From Vicugna pacos (Eukaryota; Chordata; Mammalia; Artiodactyla; Camelidae), in the NCBI RefSeq assembly GCF_048564905.1, contig NC_133007.1, positions 5,828,001 through 5,892,000 of the forward strand: 64,000 nucleotides of DNA. The letters run 5' to 3'. This document shows positions 12,005-23,056 of this stretch, piece after piece. Below the pieces are notes generated by a model. The model saw only the letters and a program-made list of their open reading frames with translations. It had not been told where the DNA came from and did not search any database. Each line of letters starts with the position of its first letter. The first letter of the stretch is position 1. Both the position numbers and the translations under genes were made by a program.

Positions 12005-12235
12005 TCTTTCAATAATACTAACATTTGCTGAGCATTTACTAGGCTAAGTGATGCAATATGTCATTTAAACTTCCTAATGACCCCATGAGGTAGCTAATGT
12101 TATTGGCTCCATTTTAGCAGAACATAAGGCTCGAAAGATTAAATATCTTGGTTAAGATCAACTTGCTGGTAGTGGTGGAACTGAGACTGGTACCCAGTTA
12201 TCTCTGACTCTAGAGTGGTAATGCCTTTCCCAACA
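12005..12235 (-). mobile_element. MIR SINE, near full length
   Basis: Reverse MIR: ACTAACATTTGCTGAGCATT, TACTAGGCTAAG, TCATTTAAACTTCCTAATGA, CCCATGAGGTAGCTAATG, then TCCATTTTAGCAGAACATAA and GTGGTGGAACTGAGACTGG. Confidence 0.85.
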
Positions 12236-13639
12236 GGAGCTCTCTAGTAATTAGTAATCTCCTCCCGCCAAGTATCTCAGGATTCAAACAGGGAAGGGCA
12301 ACCACCCTGTATTATAGATAAAGGGGTTATTATAAAAGTTAGATCTCACATGATTATGGGAGGAACAGAGAAAGTGAAGGCCCAGGTGGGGAGTTAAGGA
12401 TCAGAGATAGAGCCAATCACTTAGCTAAGCGTGTCCTACAGCTGAAGAGAAACCACAAAGGGAAGCTCGTGGGTGGTCCATGGGACACTGACCTGCCACT
12501 GCTAAGGGTCTGGTGCTGGGCCTGGACCCCGGAGCTGCTGCTGGCCAGCAGGGTCAGGATTGGAAGAAGAGCAGAATGTGGAGCTAGTGACAGCATGGAC
12601 AAACTGGAATCTACCAGTCTGTCACATTGAATCACAATGACCCTCAGAGGTCTTCATCCTGCTTCACTTTGGCCTTCTAAGTCTCATGCAAATTTCTCTT
12701 TTGGGCAACTCTAACCCAGAACCATACAGAGAGAGTTCTGGGAAACACACTTCTGGGTTAACCCAGTTGACTTGTGCAAACCATCCCATGTGGCAAATCC
12801 TGCAAACCTCTTCCCATGTACCACCCTCAACAGCAACAAGGTGTGTACCACCCGCTGGGGAGCCCAGACGGTGCCCAGGAGTCTTCAGGCGCTAAACGTG
12901 CTCATGCAGTTCCGTCTTGCACTGCCTTCTGCTGTAATTCAGAGACAGTACGTGACTAATATTCACTTACTGCCTTTTTCCTATGGCAGAAGATAAGAGG
13001 GGGGCTTATCATTTCAGCTTGGCCATTAGTTTAAAATGAAAAAAGAAAGTTAATTGAGAAAAAAACTCATTACAGACAGGTGAGGTGATGAATTTTTAAA
13101 GATTGCAACGTCGATAACAATTAGTGCTGGGTGTGGATTCCATTTAAAACAAAAGGAAGTAAAGTTTAAGAAAAACCCTCCAGTAGTTGTACGCCAAGGA
13201 TCCCAGCAAAGACAAAACAGCCCGAGAGCACAGGCTGAGTCACTGAATTTGTTTGCCAAGGCCTCTCCAGCTAGTAAGGGCTGTATTTCTTGTATTTTCT
13301 TGCAGGGAGAATTCCTGTTTGCAGCTTACGGGTAGCAGTCACCACGCCCGTAGGTTCATATCAGCCGCTCACCATCCAAATCAGCACGGACAAATGAGAG
13401 TAACCACGGGGCAAAATTATTTTCAGCTGATTTGCAGACCCCTAAAGCTCCCGGCTCTCCTGCCGGCCTCACTGTACCTACAGTCCTTGCACCGAATCCA
13501 CTCTCCCCTGCCTCAACTCAACATACACCTTTTATTCATTTCATTGTCATCAGGCTAAGAAATTCTCCCCAGCAAGAATGCTAATTTTTCTCCAACATGC
13601 AAACTCCCATGTATATATTAGAGGAGAAAAGCAGACTTT
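12236..13639. other. Unassigned stretch
   Basis: Largely unique sequence. Several open frames of up to 101 codons overlap in different frames near 12690-13000 and 13253-13558. None has a recognisable motif. Confidence 0.45.
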
Positions 13640-13690
13640 CACGAATGTGTGTTTGTGTGTGTGTATATGTGTTTGCACATGCGCGTGTGG
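13640..13690. repeat. (TG)n-rich microsatellite
   Basis: Alternating TG with interruptions: GTGTGTTTGTGTGTGTGTAT, then GTGTTTGCACATGCGCGTGT. Confidence 0.8.
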
Positions 13691-13754
13691 ACACCTAGGG
13701 CAGCACGGAGGCAGGTACCCTGAGATGAGCAGGTCGGCTCCCCACCCTGGAGCA

Positions 13755-13860
13755 CCATTCATTCACTCATTACACAGTTATCTCCCCAGCGTCTGGACCA
13801 GGCCCAGTGCTAGGTGAGGGGGAGACCATGGAGAATAAAAGAGATGATTCACATCTTTCT
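13755..13860 (-). mobile_element. L2 LINE 3' end
   Basis: CCATTCATTCACTCATTAC, GGACCAGGCCCAGTGCTAGG, then GGGGAGACCATGGAGAATAA. This is reverse L2 3' sequence with the terminal CATTCATTCA at the left. Confidence 0.7.
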
Positions 13861-14779
13861 GGACAATGCCATTTTAAAATACTCTGTTATATTCTCTGTG
13901 AAATCTAATTTGGCCTATTAGAACTTTACCAGAGACGGTGCGTTTGGAAAATAGCGTGACATATTTATTCCTCTCTATTCTTCACATTTCACACGCCCTC
14001 ACCTCCACCCTGTTACAGTCCTTATCTGGCTTCAATAGATCAGTCTGTCAGTAGATTAGAGAGCAGGGGGCCTGTGCGTCATTGTCTATTTCCTTAAAAT
14101 TCTTTGTCATTGACTTTTGGAAAGACGAGACGGAAGACAGCCCTACCCCCAGTGGCAAAAACTGCGAAAACATCAGTCACAGTGTCTTACCGCCTGTAAC
14201 CAGGTGATAAATCTCTCGTGTCTTTTTCACAGGCTCAGGTTGTATGCTACCTTAAAAACACACCCGAAACAACAGAGATGGTGGATTCACGTGGAACAGA
14301 GGCTCTCGAAGACCAGCAATTTCTCTGAATCAGAGTGGCCACCACAGTGTTCCGTTTTCACAGAGACATTCCCAAACTGTGAAGACTCTGCCGCGATGGC
14401 TGCTGCAGTTGGGTCTCGCCCAGGGTTCTAGCAGACAGTCGGGGTGAATCTTTGATTAGTCCTGTTTTCCAGCCTCAGCAGAATTCTCAGTACAGCAGGG
14501 CCATCAATCTTGCTCCACAGCGAAGTGAAGTGGCTCTTTCAAAGCTTCTCCATCCTCCTCATAGTGGTGAACCCTCAGCTTTGCCTTCACGTCCTGCTTC
14601 ACAGAAGACACGGAGAAGTCGCCAGATGAAGATTCCTTCCGCGTCTTGCCTGTCTCATGCCTGCCCTTTCCCCCTCCTTCCTATTGTGACAGAAGAGGCG
14701 TCCACTCCTCCTGTCTGAGGCGGACACTGCGCCCAGTCCTGCCCCTCTGGTCTGTTCAGGGACCGCATGTTGGTCAGCA
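13861..14779. other. Unassigned stretch, possibly decayed LINE upstream sequence
   Basis: No clear family. A good-looking acceptor (TGTCTTTTTCACAG, ending 14232) precedes a 104-codon frame, but no donor or domain supports an exon. The 3' part may be L2 5' sequence continuing into the next feature. Confidence 0.35.
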
Positions 14780-15070
14780 TCCTTTCTGCTGGCTTCTTTC
14801 CACTAGTTTTTATACAAACTCTAATTTCTCTCCCATTTATTGAAAAAAAAAAAACCTCTATCATGCATAATCCTCCAGCTACCGCCTTCTCTCTCTTCTC
14901 CTGTTCATAGACACACTTCTCGAACATGCGTCTCTGTTTGCAGTATTTACGTTCTCAGTTTCTAGTTCAGTCTAACCCACTGTCGTTTGGCTTCTGCTTC
15001 TGCGGCCGCTACTCCCCTGGAACTGTTCTGGGAAGGTCTGTGTTAATCACGCAGGGGTGCAAACCATCCG
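14780..15070 (+). mobile_element. L2 LINE internal fragment with decayed reverse transcriptase
   Basis: Conceptual translation gives SSYRLLSLFSCS, then a frame with MRLCLQYLRSQFLVQSNP and LSFGFC. This aligns by eye with the L2/CR1-clade RT segment SYRPISLLPFIAKLLE, then the Q/L-rich block and NPLQSGFR. Stops and frame changes show it is dead. It is a rare internal piece; the other L2 copies here are mostly 3' ends. Confidence 0.55.
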
Positions 15071-16519
15071 CCCTTCCTCCAGCACCAGCTGCCCTTCAAG
15101 CCTGCTCTCGGGGGCTAGTTCTTCTATAGCTTTCGGATGAATCTAGACGAGGTCCATGGCTCTTCTGACCACTCTTAAATAATAAGAAACCCTCTGGTCA
15201 CTCTGAGTTTCACCAACAGCATCATTTCCAATATTTAAATGTCCAGCTTCTATTTAGGGTTGCATCTTCCCCCCTCCCCGGGCTCTGGGCAGCTCCAGGC
15301 GGGAAGCCCGGCTGAGGAGGGGACCGCTCTTGGCTTCCCTGGGCTCTGCTGACCGCCCCGCCCTCTCTAGTCCCACCCCCAGGCTTGGCGGCTGCAGGTT
15401 CTGGTCCCCGAAGACTGGAGTAAGGAAACAGGGAAGAGGTAGGACTCAGGAAAGACCTCACTCGGCCGGCAGTGATGAACCACCGTCACTTTTCTCTGGG
15501 TACAGCAGGTATGGATTTCACTCTCTGTCAAGGCACTTTGTGGATCCTTTGACGTCTTCACTGCAGGAATCTCTCTCCTGCCGTTGCCCTAAATGGACAA
15601 AAACATCCTTTAGCCGGTCACTTAGGAGCCCCACCTCCTCTCGCCTCCAAGAGGCTGCCCCAGGGTGGGGTTAAAGGAACCCAGCAGGCTCTCTCCTGTG
15701 GCCCACACGTGGTTCAGGGAAGTACCCATTAATCCTTGGCCGTGACAAGTCCCAGGAGTGCAAACTGTCAAACACAGCCACCTCTTTCGGCTCTGCCCAC
15801 AGACCAGGATGCTCCCGACCACAGCTTTCTGCCTTTAGATGCCTCAGGCCTGTGACAGAGTCCTCTGTGCCAGACAAGCCACAGAGGACACATGCCAAGT
15901 TTTCCAGGCTGTTCCACCGAAGTTCCTCTCACTTGATTTGAATAAAATAAGGGGAAAGTATTTCCTTTTCTCCCTCCACTCCCCCCATGACTTGTGGAAC
16001 AAAGATGACTCTTGAAAAACACGACCCCTCTCTCTCAGCCTCTTCAAACACCTTGTATAGCGTGATCAGCTAATAGTCTGAAAAAAATTCTGACACCTCC
16101 TTTGCAAGCTCCATGTAGGTATTTAGTACCTCACAGTGAAAAAATGGCAGTCCCATTTTAACAATCCCTTGCAACCATATCTCAGCCTTTATCTTATTCC
16201 ACCTGTAACCAGCCCTTATTTCCCAAAATTTAGAGTGAAAAGCAGGAACAAAGTGGGAAGACAGAAATTTCAGAGCACATGCGTAGATGTCTGTGACTGG
16301 CTGTGGCCAAGTTCTGGGGCAGGGGAGACGAAGTCATCTTAGGGTGACCTTCTGTCGGAAGTGCTGCTCGGTTGCTTTTTACTGTGACTCAGACTCATTT
16401 CTTGGGTCCCCTGCGACCAGCTCCTCCTCCAAAGTGACATGTCAGGGCATGGTGAGGGTGGCAGGAGAAGAGGCCCACAGGTGGGCTCTATCAGGCTGGG
16501 AGGGGCTAGATTAGCCACG
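15071..16519. other. Unassigned stretch
   Basis: GC-richer DNA at about 15255-15420 (CCCTCCCCGGGCTCTGGG and similar), with no CpG-island-grade density. Overlapping frames of up to 114 codons occur on both strands without homology. Confidence 0.4.
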
Positions 16520-16625
16520 TAAGGAGTTTCAACTTTGTCCCGCAGGACCCGGGGAGCCTGGGGAGGTTTTTAAGCAGAGGAGCATTATAATCTGATCTGT
16601 GTGTGAATGTAGATGTGATGTCCTT
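16520..16625 (-). mobile_element. L2 LINE fragment
   Basis: AAGGAGTTTCAACTTTGTCC, then GGGGAGGTTTTTAAGCAGAG and GAGCATTATAATCTGATCTG match the L2 reverse phrase for 'gggttttaagcaggggagtgacatgatc'. Confidence 0.65.
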
Positions 16626-16717
16626 ATGTTTTCTTTGCTAAGCTTGGGTACTTTTTTCCTTGGACTTTTGCTGTGGGGATTACAACAATCCCAATGGGCA
16701 TTTTTGTCCCCACTTTG

Positions 16718-17098
16718 TGTTAGTTGCCTGGGGCTGCCATAGCAAAATACCACAGGCTGGGTGACTTCAACCGCAGAAAGATATTTTCTCATAGTTTTAG
16801 AGACTGGAAGTTCAAGATCAGGGTGCCAGTATGGTTGGATCCTGGTGAAGCCTCCCTCCCTGGCTCGTAGATGGCTACCTTCTCACTGTGACCTCGTGTG
16901 ACCCGTGCTTGCTGTGCGCACGCAGGGAGAGAGAGCTCTGGTTTCTCTTCCCCTTCTTATAAGGACACTAATTCTACCAGGTCAAGGCCCTACCTTTGTG
17001 GCCTCATTTACTTCTGTGAAGACCCTCCAAATACAGTCACACTGGGGGTAAGGGCTTCGAATATGAATTTGGAGGGGAGACAAACATCATCTATAACA
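16718..17098 (-). mobile_element. MaLR-type solo LTR (MLT1/MST-like)
   Basis: It starts TGTTAGTTGCCTGGGGCTGC and continues AAAATACCACAGGCTGGGTG, CTCATAGTTTTAGAGACTGG and TTCTTATAAGGACACTAATT. It ends ATATGAATTTGGAGGGGAGA and CTATAACA. This is the reverse of a typical ERVL-MaLR LTR with TG...CA ends. No internal region accompanies it, so it is a solo LTR fossil of broadly early-eutherian age. Confidence 0.85.
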
Positions 17099-17754
17099 AC
17101 ACCCAAAAGATCTTTTAAAATAATTGAGAACATCCAGGTCTTAAAATATTCCAGGGGCTTAAATGCAGCGGAGTCCCATGACATCAATCAGGGTGCAGTA
17201 ATTCATCAGCAGATAAATGCAAGAGCTATTTTAGTCCAGCTGTTGGCCAGCTTTGATTCTCTTCTTTAACCTGTCCAGGCTATCAGTTTATCCCAGTTAA
17301 ATCTGTGCTATTTGGATTTCCCTAGGAATTCTTATTTACTCTCCTAAATCTGGCTCTGTGGGCTTATCAGGCCCTGAGTTCAAGTTCTGGCTTCCCCAGT
17401 GATCCCTATGGATCCAGCTTCCTTGCCATCCCTGCGCCCTGAGCACCTGAAATTGCATCAGATGCTTCTGTGCTGGTGCGTGTCTATGGAATCTATGAAA
17501 CCACAAGCCAGCTGCCCGACTCCAATGGAAGCAACAGTTGCTCAGGAGTCACTGTGCCCTGGTTGTGGCATGTCACCTTGGAGGAGGAGCTGGCCTCAGA
17601 GGATCTCAGAAATGAGTCTGAGTCAAAGTAGAAAACAACCAACCAGCATTTCCAACAAAATATCACTTTAAGGTGGAAATTAAGTCAGCAAGGGTGAACA
17701 ATGTATTTTATAGATGTTTTTACTTCTGTTTTGCTAGTATATCCTAATGGCTTT
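17099..17754. other. Unassigned stretch
   Basis: Unique-looking DNA. Sequence at about 17160-17260 (TCATCAGCAGATAAATGCAA and neighbours) is the sort of balanced non-repeat stretch that may be conserved, but this cannot be judged from one sequence. Confidence 0.4.
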
Positions 17755-17860
17755 TCTTCCTTCCTTCCTTCCTCCCCCCTCCCTCCTTCCTCCCTCTTTC
17801 TTTCTTTGCTTGCTTGCTTGCTTTTTCTTTCTTTCTTTCTCTTTCTCTCTCTCTTTTAAA
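17755..17860. repeat. Polypyrimidine microsatellite (TTCC/CTTT/TTGC)
   Basis: TTCCTTCCTTCC, then CTCCCTCCTTCC, CTTTCTTTCTTTG, TGCTTGCTTGC and CTTTCTTTCTCTTTCTCTC. It is a purine/pyrimidine mirror-type low-complexity tract. Confidence 0.92.
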
Positions 17861-18184
17861 AAAAGAATAATTTCGGTAGATTTTAAAAAGTGAGGCATGA
17901 TCTCTGCAATTTAAATAGCAAAACACTGGCTGTGAATCGCTACATACACTTGATCCATAATAAAGTCTAAAGTTAGTTCCCCTGCCATTATTTGTACAAT
18001 CGATAGAAAACACTGAATCACCAAAGTGAGGCCATCTCAATTTAAAAACACAATTAAAAACTAGTCATATCCGATAAACAATCTACATTATTCTCTGTTA
18101 CTACTTTTCTCCATAACCAGACTTAAGTATGATATCTGATATTTTTTTCTGTGTTCTCCCAACCACTGTGTGGGTTCAGCCACG

Positions 18185-18500
18185 GACACTTTTTTCAGTT
18201 TTTTTTTCTTATTACAAAAGCATACATTTTTGTGGTAAGACATTTGAAAAATTCAGATAAGCATAAAGGATAAAATAAACTTACCTATGAACAGAAGTAA
18301 CCATAGCAAGGAGTGGGGCAGGGGCAGGGTGTCGCTCAGTGGTAGAGTGCGTGCCTAGCGTTCACGAGGTCCTGGGTTCAATCCCCAGTATCTCTGTTAA
18401 AAGTAAATAAATAAACCTAATTACCTCCCCTCCAGCAAAGGAAAAAAAAAAAGAACCATAGTGAACATTTTGCAGCCTTGTTTTTGGTTTGTACATTTAA
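18185..18500 (-). mobile_element. Ancient LINE 3'-region relic, split by a SINE
   Basis: TTTTCTTATTACAAAAGCAT, then AAAATTCAGATAAGCATAAA (18195-18300), and CATAGTGAACATTTTGCAGC after the SINE. This matches an old AT-rich LINE-type repeat ('ttattacaaaagtaatacat...'). The SINE at 18310-18453 sits inside it. Family and strand are uncertain. Confidence 0.45.
18310..18453 (+). mobile_element. Camelid tRNA-derived SINE (Vic-1 type), copy 2
   Basis: Head GGGTGTCGCTCAGTGGTAGA, B-box-like CCTGGGTTCAATCCCCAGTA, body AAATAAATAAACCTAATTAC and CTCCCCTCCAGC, then an A run. The flanks AACCATAGCAA (18299-18309) and AACCATAGTGAA (18454-18465) are an imperfect target duplication. The tRNA-like head is well preserved. 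Confidence 0.95.
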
Positions 18501-18514
18501 CACTTATTCACCAC

Positions 18515-18770
18515 TCACTCATTCATTCATTCATTCACTTGTTTTTCCAACCATGATTTTCTAACCTCTGTCAAGGAGCTCACCTCTAATGGGAAACTGG
18601 ACAATCAATAAAATATCAGGGAGCAAGGAGTTCTCTCATGAAGAGAAAACAGAGTAATATGATAGCAAGTAATATTTAAGTTAAAACCTGAATGACAAGA
18701 GAAAGCCTTGGGAAAATCTAAAGCAAAAAACACTGCAGGCAGAAGGAACAGCTGGTGCAAAGCCTTAAAA
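18515..18770 (-). mobile_element. L2 LINE 3' portion
   Basis: Left-hand CATTCATTCATTCATTCAC, then GTCAAGGAGCTCACCTCTAA, TGGGAAACTGGACAATCAAT, and further right CTGCAGGCAGAAGGAACAGC and TGGTGCAAAGCCTT. A long, readable reverse L2 end. Confidence 0.85.
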
Positions 18771-18875
18771 ACATACATACCTTTTAACCAGCAACTCCAC
18801 CTGAGACCGAGCATCCGCTCACAAAGATACATATGAGATGGCTGCACTGTTGTTTACAATAGCATCACTTCTTTT
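18771..18875 (+). mobile_element. L1 LINE (L1M-like) fragment
   Basis: CCTTTTAACCAGCAACTCCA, then ACAAAGATACATATGAGATG and TGTTGTTTACAATAGCATCA. This matches the L1 ORF2 C-terminal DNA phrase around 'cccagcaattccact...cataatagcc'. Confidence 0.65.
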
Positions 18876-19436
18876 AACTTCTAAATTTTTAGCACTGATG
18901 TTTGCCATAATATTTCACTCTCATCCCCATCAAAGATAAAATAAAATAAGCAGAAGAATACCGAACTCTTCAGTGAACACCAGCAATAAAGGTGTAAAGA
19001 AGATATTTAGGAAGCATAGAGGGGCACTGAATTCTGTCCTGGTTTGTCTGACGGGTGGGGGGGGGGGTCAGGGACCACTTCCATGAATGCTGCCACTCAA
19101 GTGGACGTCTCGAGATGACCTGTTTAACCACCACTCCAAAAATGTCAGAAGGGCAGCCTTCTTTCTGCCCCTTGAGCACTGAAAGAATCCTTCCCCATTT
19201 TTTAACAAAGCCGGACCTCAGTTTCCTCAGAAGTAGACTGGTCATAAATGCCAGTTTATCCAGGGTTGTTCCAGCTGCACCTCTTGTCCCCACGTAATTA
19301 ACAGTGATCCCTTCCGTTCTCAGAAGTGCCCCAGCTTGGGAGATAAATGACAAGGCACCCTGCTTTCCCTCCTTCCCAGCCTTAATCAATCAAACTTCAG
19401 TCAAATGACACTTAATGCAGGAATTGAGTTTTAAAG
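18876..19436. other. Unassigned stretch with an 11-G run
   Basis: An 11-base G run lies at 19057-19067. A 139-codon minus-strand frame spans 18970-19389, but it shares its interval with an 80-codon plus frame and shows no motif. Confidence 0.4.
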
Positions 19437-19458
19437 GCTGATAATAATAATTATCAGC
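19437..19458. promoter_or_regulatory. Perfect palindrome of two inverted GATA-type sites
   Basis: GCTGATAAT, AATA, ATTATCAGC: 9-bp perfect arms around a 4-bp spacer. Each arm holds a CTGATAA/TTATCAG motif, a good GATA-factor recognition sequence. Function is inferred only. Confidence 0.4.
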
Positions 19459-19601
19459 AACTTCATCTATTCCCTTGCTCAGTCCTCTGTTTTTTGCCCT
19501 TGGGGCAATCTCTTCTCTTAGCTATTACTCATGTTTACCACCATTTTTCTAAATAATATGCTACTTCTTGTTTTTATCATTTCATATCCTCTATTGACTT
19601 C

Positions 19602-19978
19602 TGTTAAGCAATGAATCATTTCCCCCTAAAGTTTATTTTTTGAAGTCCCAGCTCTCTATGTGGCTATATTTGGAGATAGGATCTTTATGCAATAATTAAG
19701 GTTAAACGAGGTCATAAGGGTGGTGCCTGATCTGATAGGATTTGTGCCCTTCCAGGATGCAGAAGAGACACTTGAGTGCTCTCTCAGAGCACGCACAGAG
19801 GACAGGCCACATGAGACCACAGTGACAAGGTGACTGTCCTCCAGCCAACCAGGAACCAAATTGGCTGCCACCTTGATCTGGGACTTTCCAGCCCCCAGAA
19901 CTGTGAGAAATAAATGTCTGCTGCTTAAGCCAGCTAGTCCGTGGTGTTTTGCTGTGGCAGCCTGAGCTGACTCAGACA
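19602..19978 (+). mobile_element. MaLR-type solo LTR (MLT1/MST-like)
   Basis: TGTTAAGCAATGAATC start, TTTTTGAAGTCCCAGC, GGTCATAAGGGTGGTGCC, CCAGCCCCCAGAACTGTGAG, AAATAAATGTCTGCTGCTTA (polyadenylation signal about 19909), and CAGCCTGAGCTGACTCAGACA end. The flanks ACTTC and GCTTC agree at 4 of 5 bases, consistent with a worn 5-bp target duplication. No internal region. A fossil. Confidence 0.9.
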
Positions 19979-20024
19979 GCTTCCTACTGTGAGGAAGAGA
20001 CCTTAGCTTCTTTCTACAACCTCC

Positions 20025-20150
20025 CTCCACACACACACACTCACACGGACATTCACACACACCTCACATACACACTCACACACACTGCTCATACACACAT
20101 ACACTCACACACCCTTCACACACTCATACACACACACACACCCCTCATCT
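20025..20150. repeat. (CA)n compound microsatellite
   Basis: About 125 bases of CACACA with ACTC/ACAT/CCTC interruptions, from the CTCCACACACACACACTCAC block to CACACACACACACCCCTC. Confidence 0.92.
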
Positions 20151-20154
20151 TCTT

Positions 20155-20270
20155 CTGCTAGGGAAGTATGAAGCCTAAGGATGCTGCTGAATGTCTTACG
20201 ATGCACATAGTGGCCTGACAACAAAGAACAGTCCATCCAAGATACCAGTAGTGCTGCTGTAAGAAGCCTT
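20155..20270. mobile_element. MER5-like hAT relic fragment
   Basis: GGATGCTGCTGAATGTCTTA, CGATGCACATAG, then ACAACAAAGAACAGTCCATC, CAAGATACCAGTAGTGCTGC. This matches one end half of a MER5-type element ('...acaacaaagaattatccggcccaaaatgtcaatagtgc'). Confidence 0.6.
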
Positions 20271-20274
20271 GATC

Positions 20275-20660
20275 TGCGCCAATCAGCCTACAGCATTCTG
20301 GCAACTGTCACTGAGCCAGGGGTGGACATGTGACCTGCTCTGGCCCACTCAGACTAAAGGAGAGGCCTCTGGGCAGAAGTTACTTTCATTCATTTCTCTC
20401 CTGCTGGGTGTGAATGAGGAGCACCTAGCCTGATCTCCGGGGGCAGCCATCTGGTTACCGTGAGAATAACCACCTTTCCAATGGCGCCAATGCTGAGGAC
20501 GGCAGAATGGAAGGGCTGGAACAACCCCTGTCCTTAATGGCATTACTGAGCAGCACTGAACCGTATCCCGCCTGGATCCCACGCCCTGTCTCCAGACTGT
20601 GTTATGTGAGGCAATATATTCATACTGTTGAAGCCTGTGTGAGTGAGCATTGCCTCTTTT
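20275..20660 (+). mobile_element. Probable old ERVL/MaLR-type LTR relic
   Basis: GCCAGGGGTGGACATGTGAC, CTGCTCTGGCCCACTCAGAC, AGCCATCTGGTTACCGTGAG, then TGAGGCAATATATTCATACT and TGTTGAAGCC resemble an old mammalian LTR with its '...aataaattcc...ttaagcc' end. The assignment is by phrase order only. Confidence 0.4.
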
Positions 20661-23056
20661 AGGAGCTAAATGTGTCATACCCAACACATTTTGCTAATTG
20701 CAGACCCTATCTTGGAAAAGTTGGCAAAGTCTCTTTCACGGGATCAGATTCCTCATCCGAAATGGACATTTCACCCTTCTTGCTGAACTTTGTCTTTGGA
20801 GGAGTTTGGGAGACACCTTCTCCAGCTTGTTCCCCTGTCTGAGCGAACGTACACTAAGTAGAGACTTTGTGGGGTCAGTCAACAAGCAGTCAGAGTCCAA
20901 TGCCATGTGCCAGGGGTGAAGGAGGGGAAGGCCAAAGAGGGAAACTACAGTCTAGGTAGAAACACGGAACACTGTCTACAGGGAGAAAACAGAGAGCAGT
21001 GAGCTGTGGCACTCTGAGGACGCTCTGTTTATCGGAATTTAGAAAACGGGGAGGAGCGGGAGTGACGTGGAGGAGGTGGGCTGGGAAGCGAAGGCCATTC
21101 CCACACACCCCAGGTGGCCTCGGATGCTGCTGATGCATCCAGGGAACTGCAAAACGTGATGATGAAATGTTGTTCCATTGGAGCATTCCATCACTGAAAC
21201 TAAAAGAGCTGGTAACCTGAACTGGTTGGTACCCATATTACCTATGGACTCTGATGGTGGTCATTTTCATTGTCTATTCCGGGAGCCACAATCTTGTTCT
21301 TTTCCAAGTTCCTGTGTGAGGCAGCACAGATGGGTCCACCTCTTAATATTAGCAGGCACATCTGTGCACAGGGGAGTGGAAAGAGGAGACAGAAGAGGAC
21401 TTTAGTAGAAGTCTGAGGATGCCACAAGCGACACGTGTTGGATGACTTTCGTAAACCTCTATACCGCATTAGGGAGTATTCTGGAGTCTGTATGGACAGG
21501 CATTGTTTTGTTTCATTTCTGGAAAATAAATTGCTAGTTTAGTTTCTGAGCCCTGGAAGATGAATCATTTCAGCATAATCTGCCAAAAATAATAGATGTG
21601 TTTTTATGACACCCAGTACTTCATGATCACAACATTATTTGTGCTTTCCTACATGATCTCAGTGAATGGCAATTCCTCTCATCTGTGATTGGACTTTAAG
21701 TGTGTAGTAAGCATACCCTCCCTCCGTGGGGCTACCTTCCTTCAGAGGTCTCTGACATGCACAGAAAAAACCCCCTAAAACAGACACAAGCTTGCAATAT
21801 TCTGTTTCCCAGATCCCTAGACAACAGAGCAAGAAAGCTGCAGTCAGAAGCGGGATGGTAATTGGGTTTTGGAGGCTCTGAAAAATCCAAGTGACACCAT
21901 ATGTGCCCACCAACATTACCTGACTCTTAACTTCCCTCTGAAAGGCTGGCGGACAGTTTGTGGACTCTTCCTCCTACTGACACGTTTGGCAAGACTCCAC
22001 AGAGTTTCCTGTTTTTGCCTTTTCCCTGCTCACCCAAATTAGATTTGATCTGATAATTCTTTGTGGTGGTGTCCGAGAAGGGTAGGCTCTGCTAACACCC
22101 ATATGATCCAAGCCTCTCCCACTGAGTCTTGCCCGTCGCCGGGGGCTCATGCACACTTGTTTTGCAGTCAGTTCCTGTGTTGCCACATCAGGCTGTTTCC
22201 CTGAGACCAAAGAGAAACTGACCTCCGGAAGATGCCTCTTGCAGCAGAGAGTCTCACCTGCGGTTAGCTCCCCGGGGCAAGTTATTTAGCATCAACCCAA
22301 TGGCTGGAGAGGCAGATACATTGCAGTATTTTTCCAACTGCAGATCAAGACTCATTAGAGGACCCTGCACAAATTTAATGGAGTACAATTAGCATTTTAA
22401 AAATGCAATGGAGTAGAAAAGAACTGAGGAGAGAAGGGGAAACATTCCAGTGCCTTGCGTGTGACAAGGACAAGAATTATTTGGTGAAACTGTCATTTCA
22501 GTCATATAAATTCAACAATACGAATGTGCACAGTATATCTTGATGTAAAAGGCATTTCTTACAGCGGGGTTGCAATCAAAATGATTTGAAAGCTACTGAA
22601 ATGTAAAGTTGAAGTTTGATTTCATAATCTCCAAAACTCGTGGGGAAGTGACGAGTCTATAGTCTATTTAGGCAATTGGAGAGAAATGCTTTTAGTTACC
22701 CGCTGCAGGAACCCAGTGACTCCAAGAACCTCCATCTCTCTTAGGAAGTCTGCTGCTAGAAGCTATGCAGGAAAACACACGTGCTACAGCCACCTTGTCC
22801 CACTTCCGTTGCTTCCACAGTCTTAGCAGAGCCCTCAAGAGGAGCAGGCATCAGAACTGGCGAGGAAAACCGGAAGGTCAGAGCAGATTCTGCATCTCTC
22901 CAGCGACATCCACTGAAACACATTTGCTGTACCATCTGCCTGCAAGGCTGGAAACCGGCCACTATCATACAATAGACCTGGAGCAGAGCTGCCCGTGCAA
23001 AGCGGGGAGCAGAAACCTTGCCCGCTACCTGGACATCATTTTTCTTGATGCTTCAC
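20661..23056. other. Long unassigned stretch
   Basis: About 2.4 kb without a recognised repeat, which is unusual in this window. Sequence near 22290-22420 and 22560-22650 (e.g. AATTAGCATTTTAAAAATGC) is balanced and repeat-free and could be conserved non-coding DNA. Open frames reach 103 codons and carry no domain. Confidence 0.4.

Noticed and set aside
14217-14431. Possible exon after the acceptor TTTTTCACAG
   Set aside because: A single good acceptor without donor, domain or conservation is expected many times in 64 kb.
18320-18400. tRNA-like sequence
   Set aside because: The A- and B-box-like segments belong to the camelid SINE head. The body and tail that follow, and the target duplication, rule out a functional tRNA gene. 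The same holds for the heads near 4670, 28080 and 58590.
20025-20150. CA-rich tract as a satellite or origin-like array
   Set aside because: A dinucleotide microsatellite with interruptions explains it fully.
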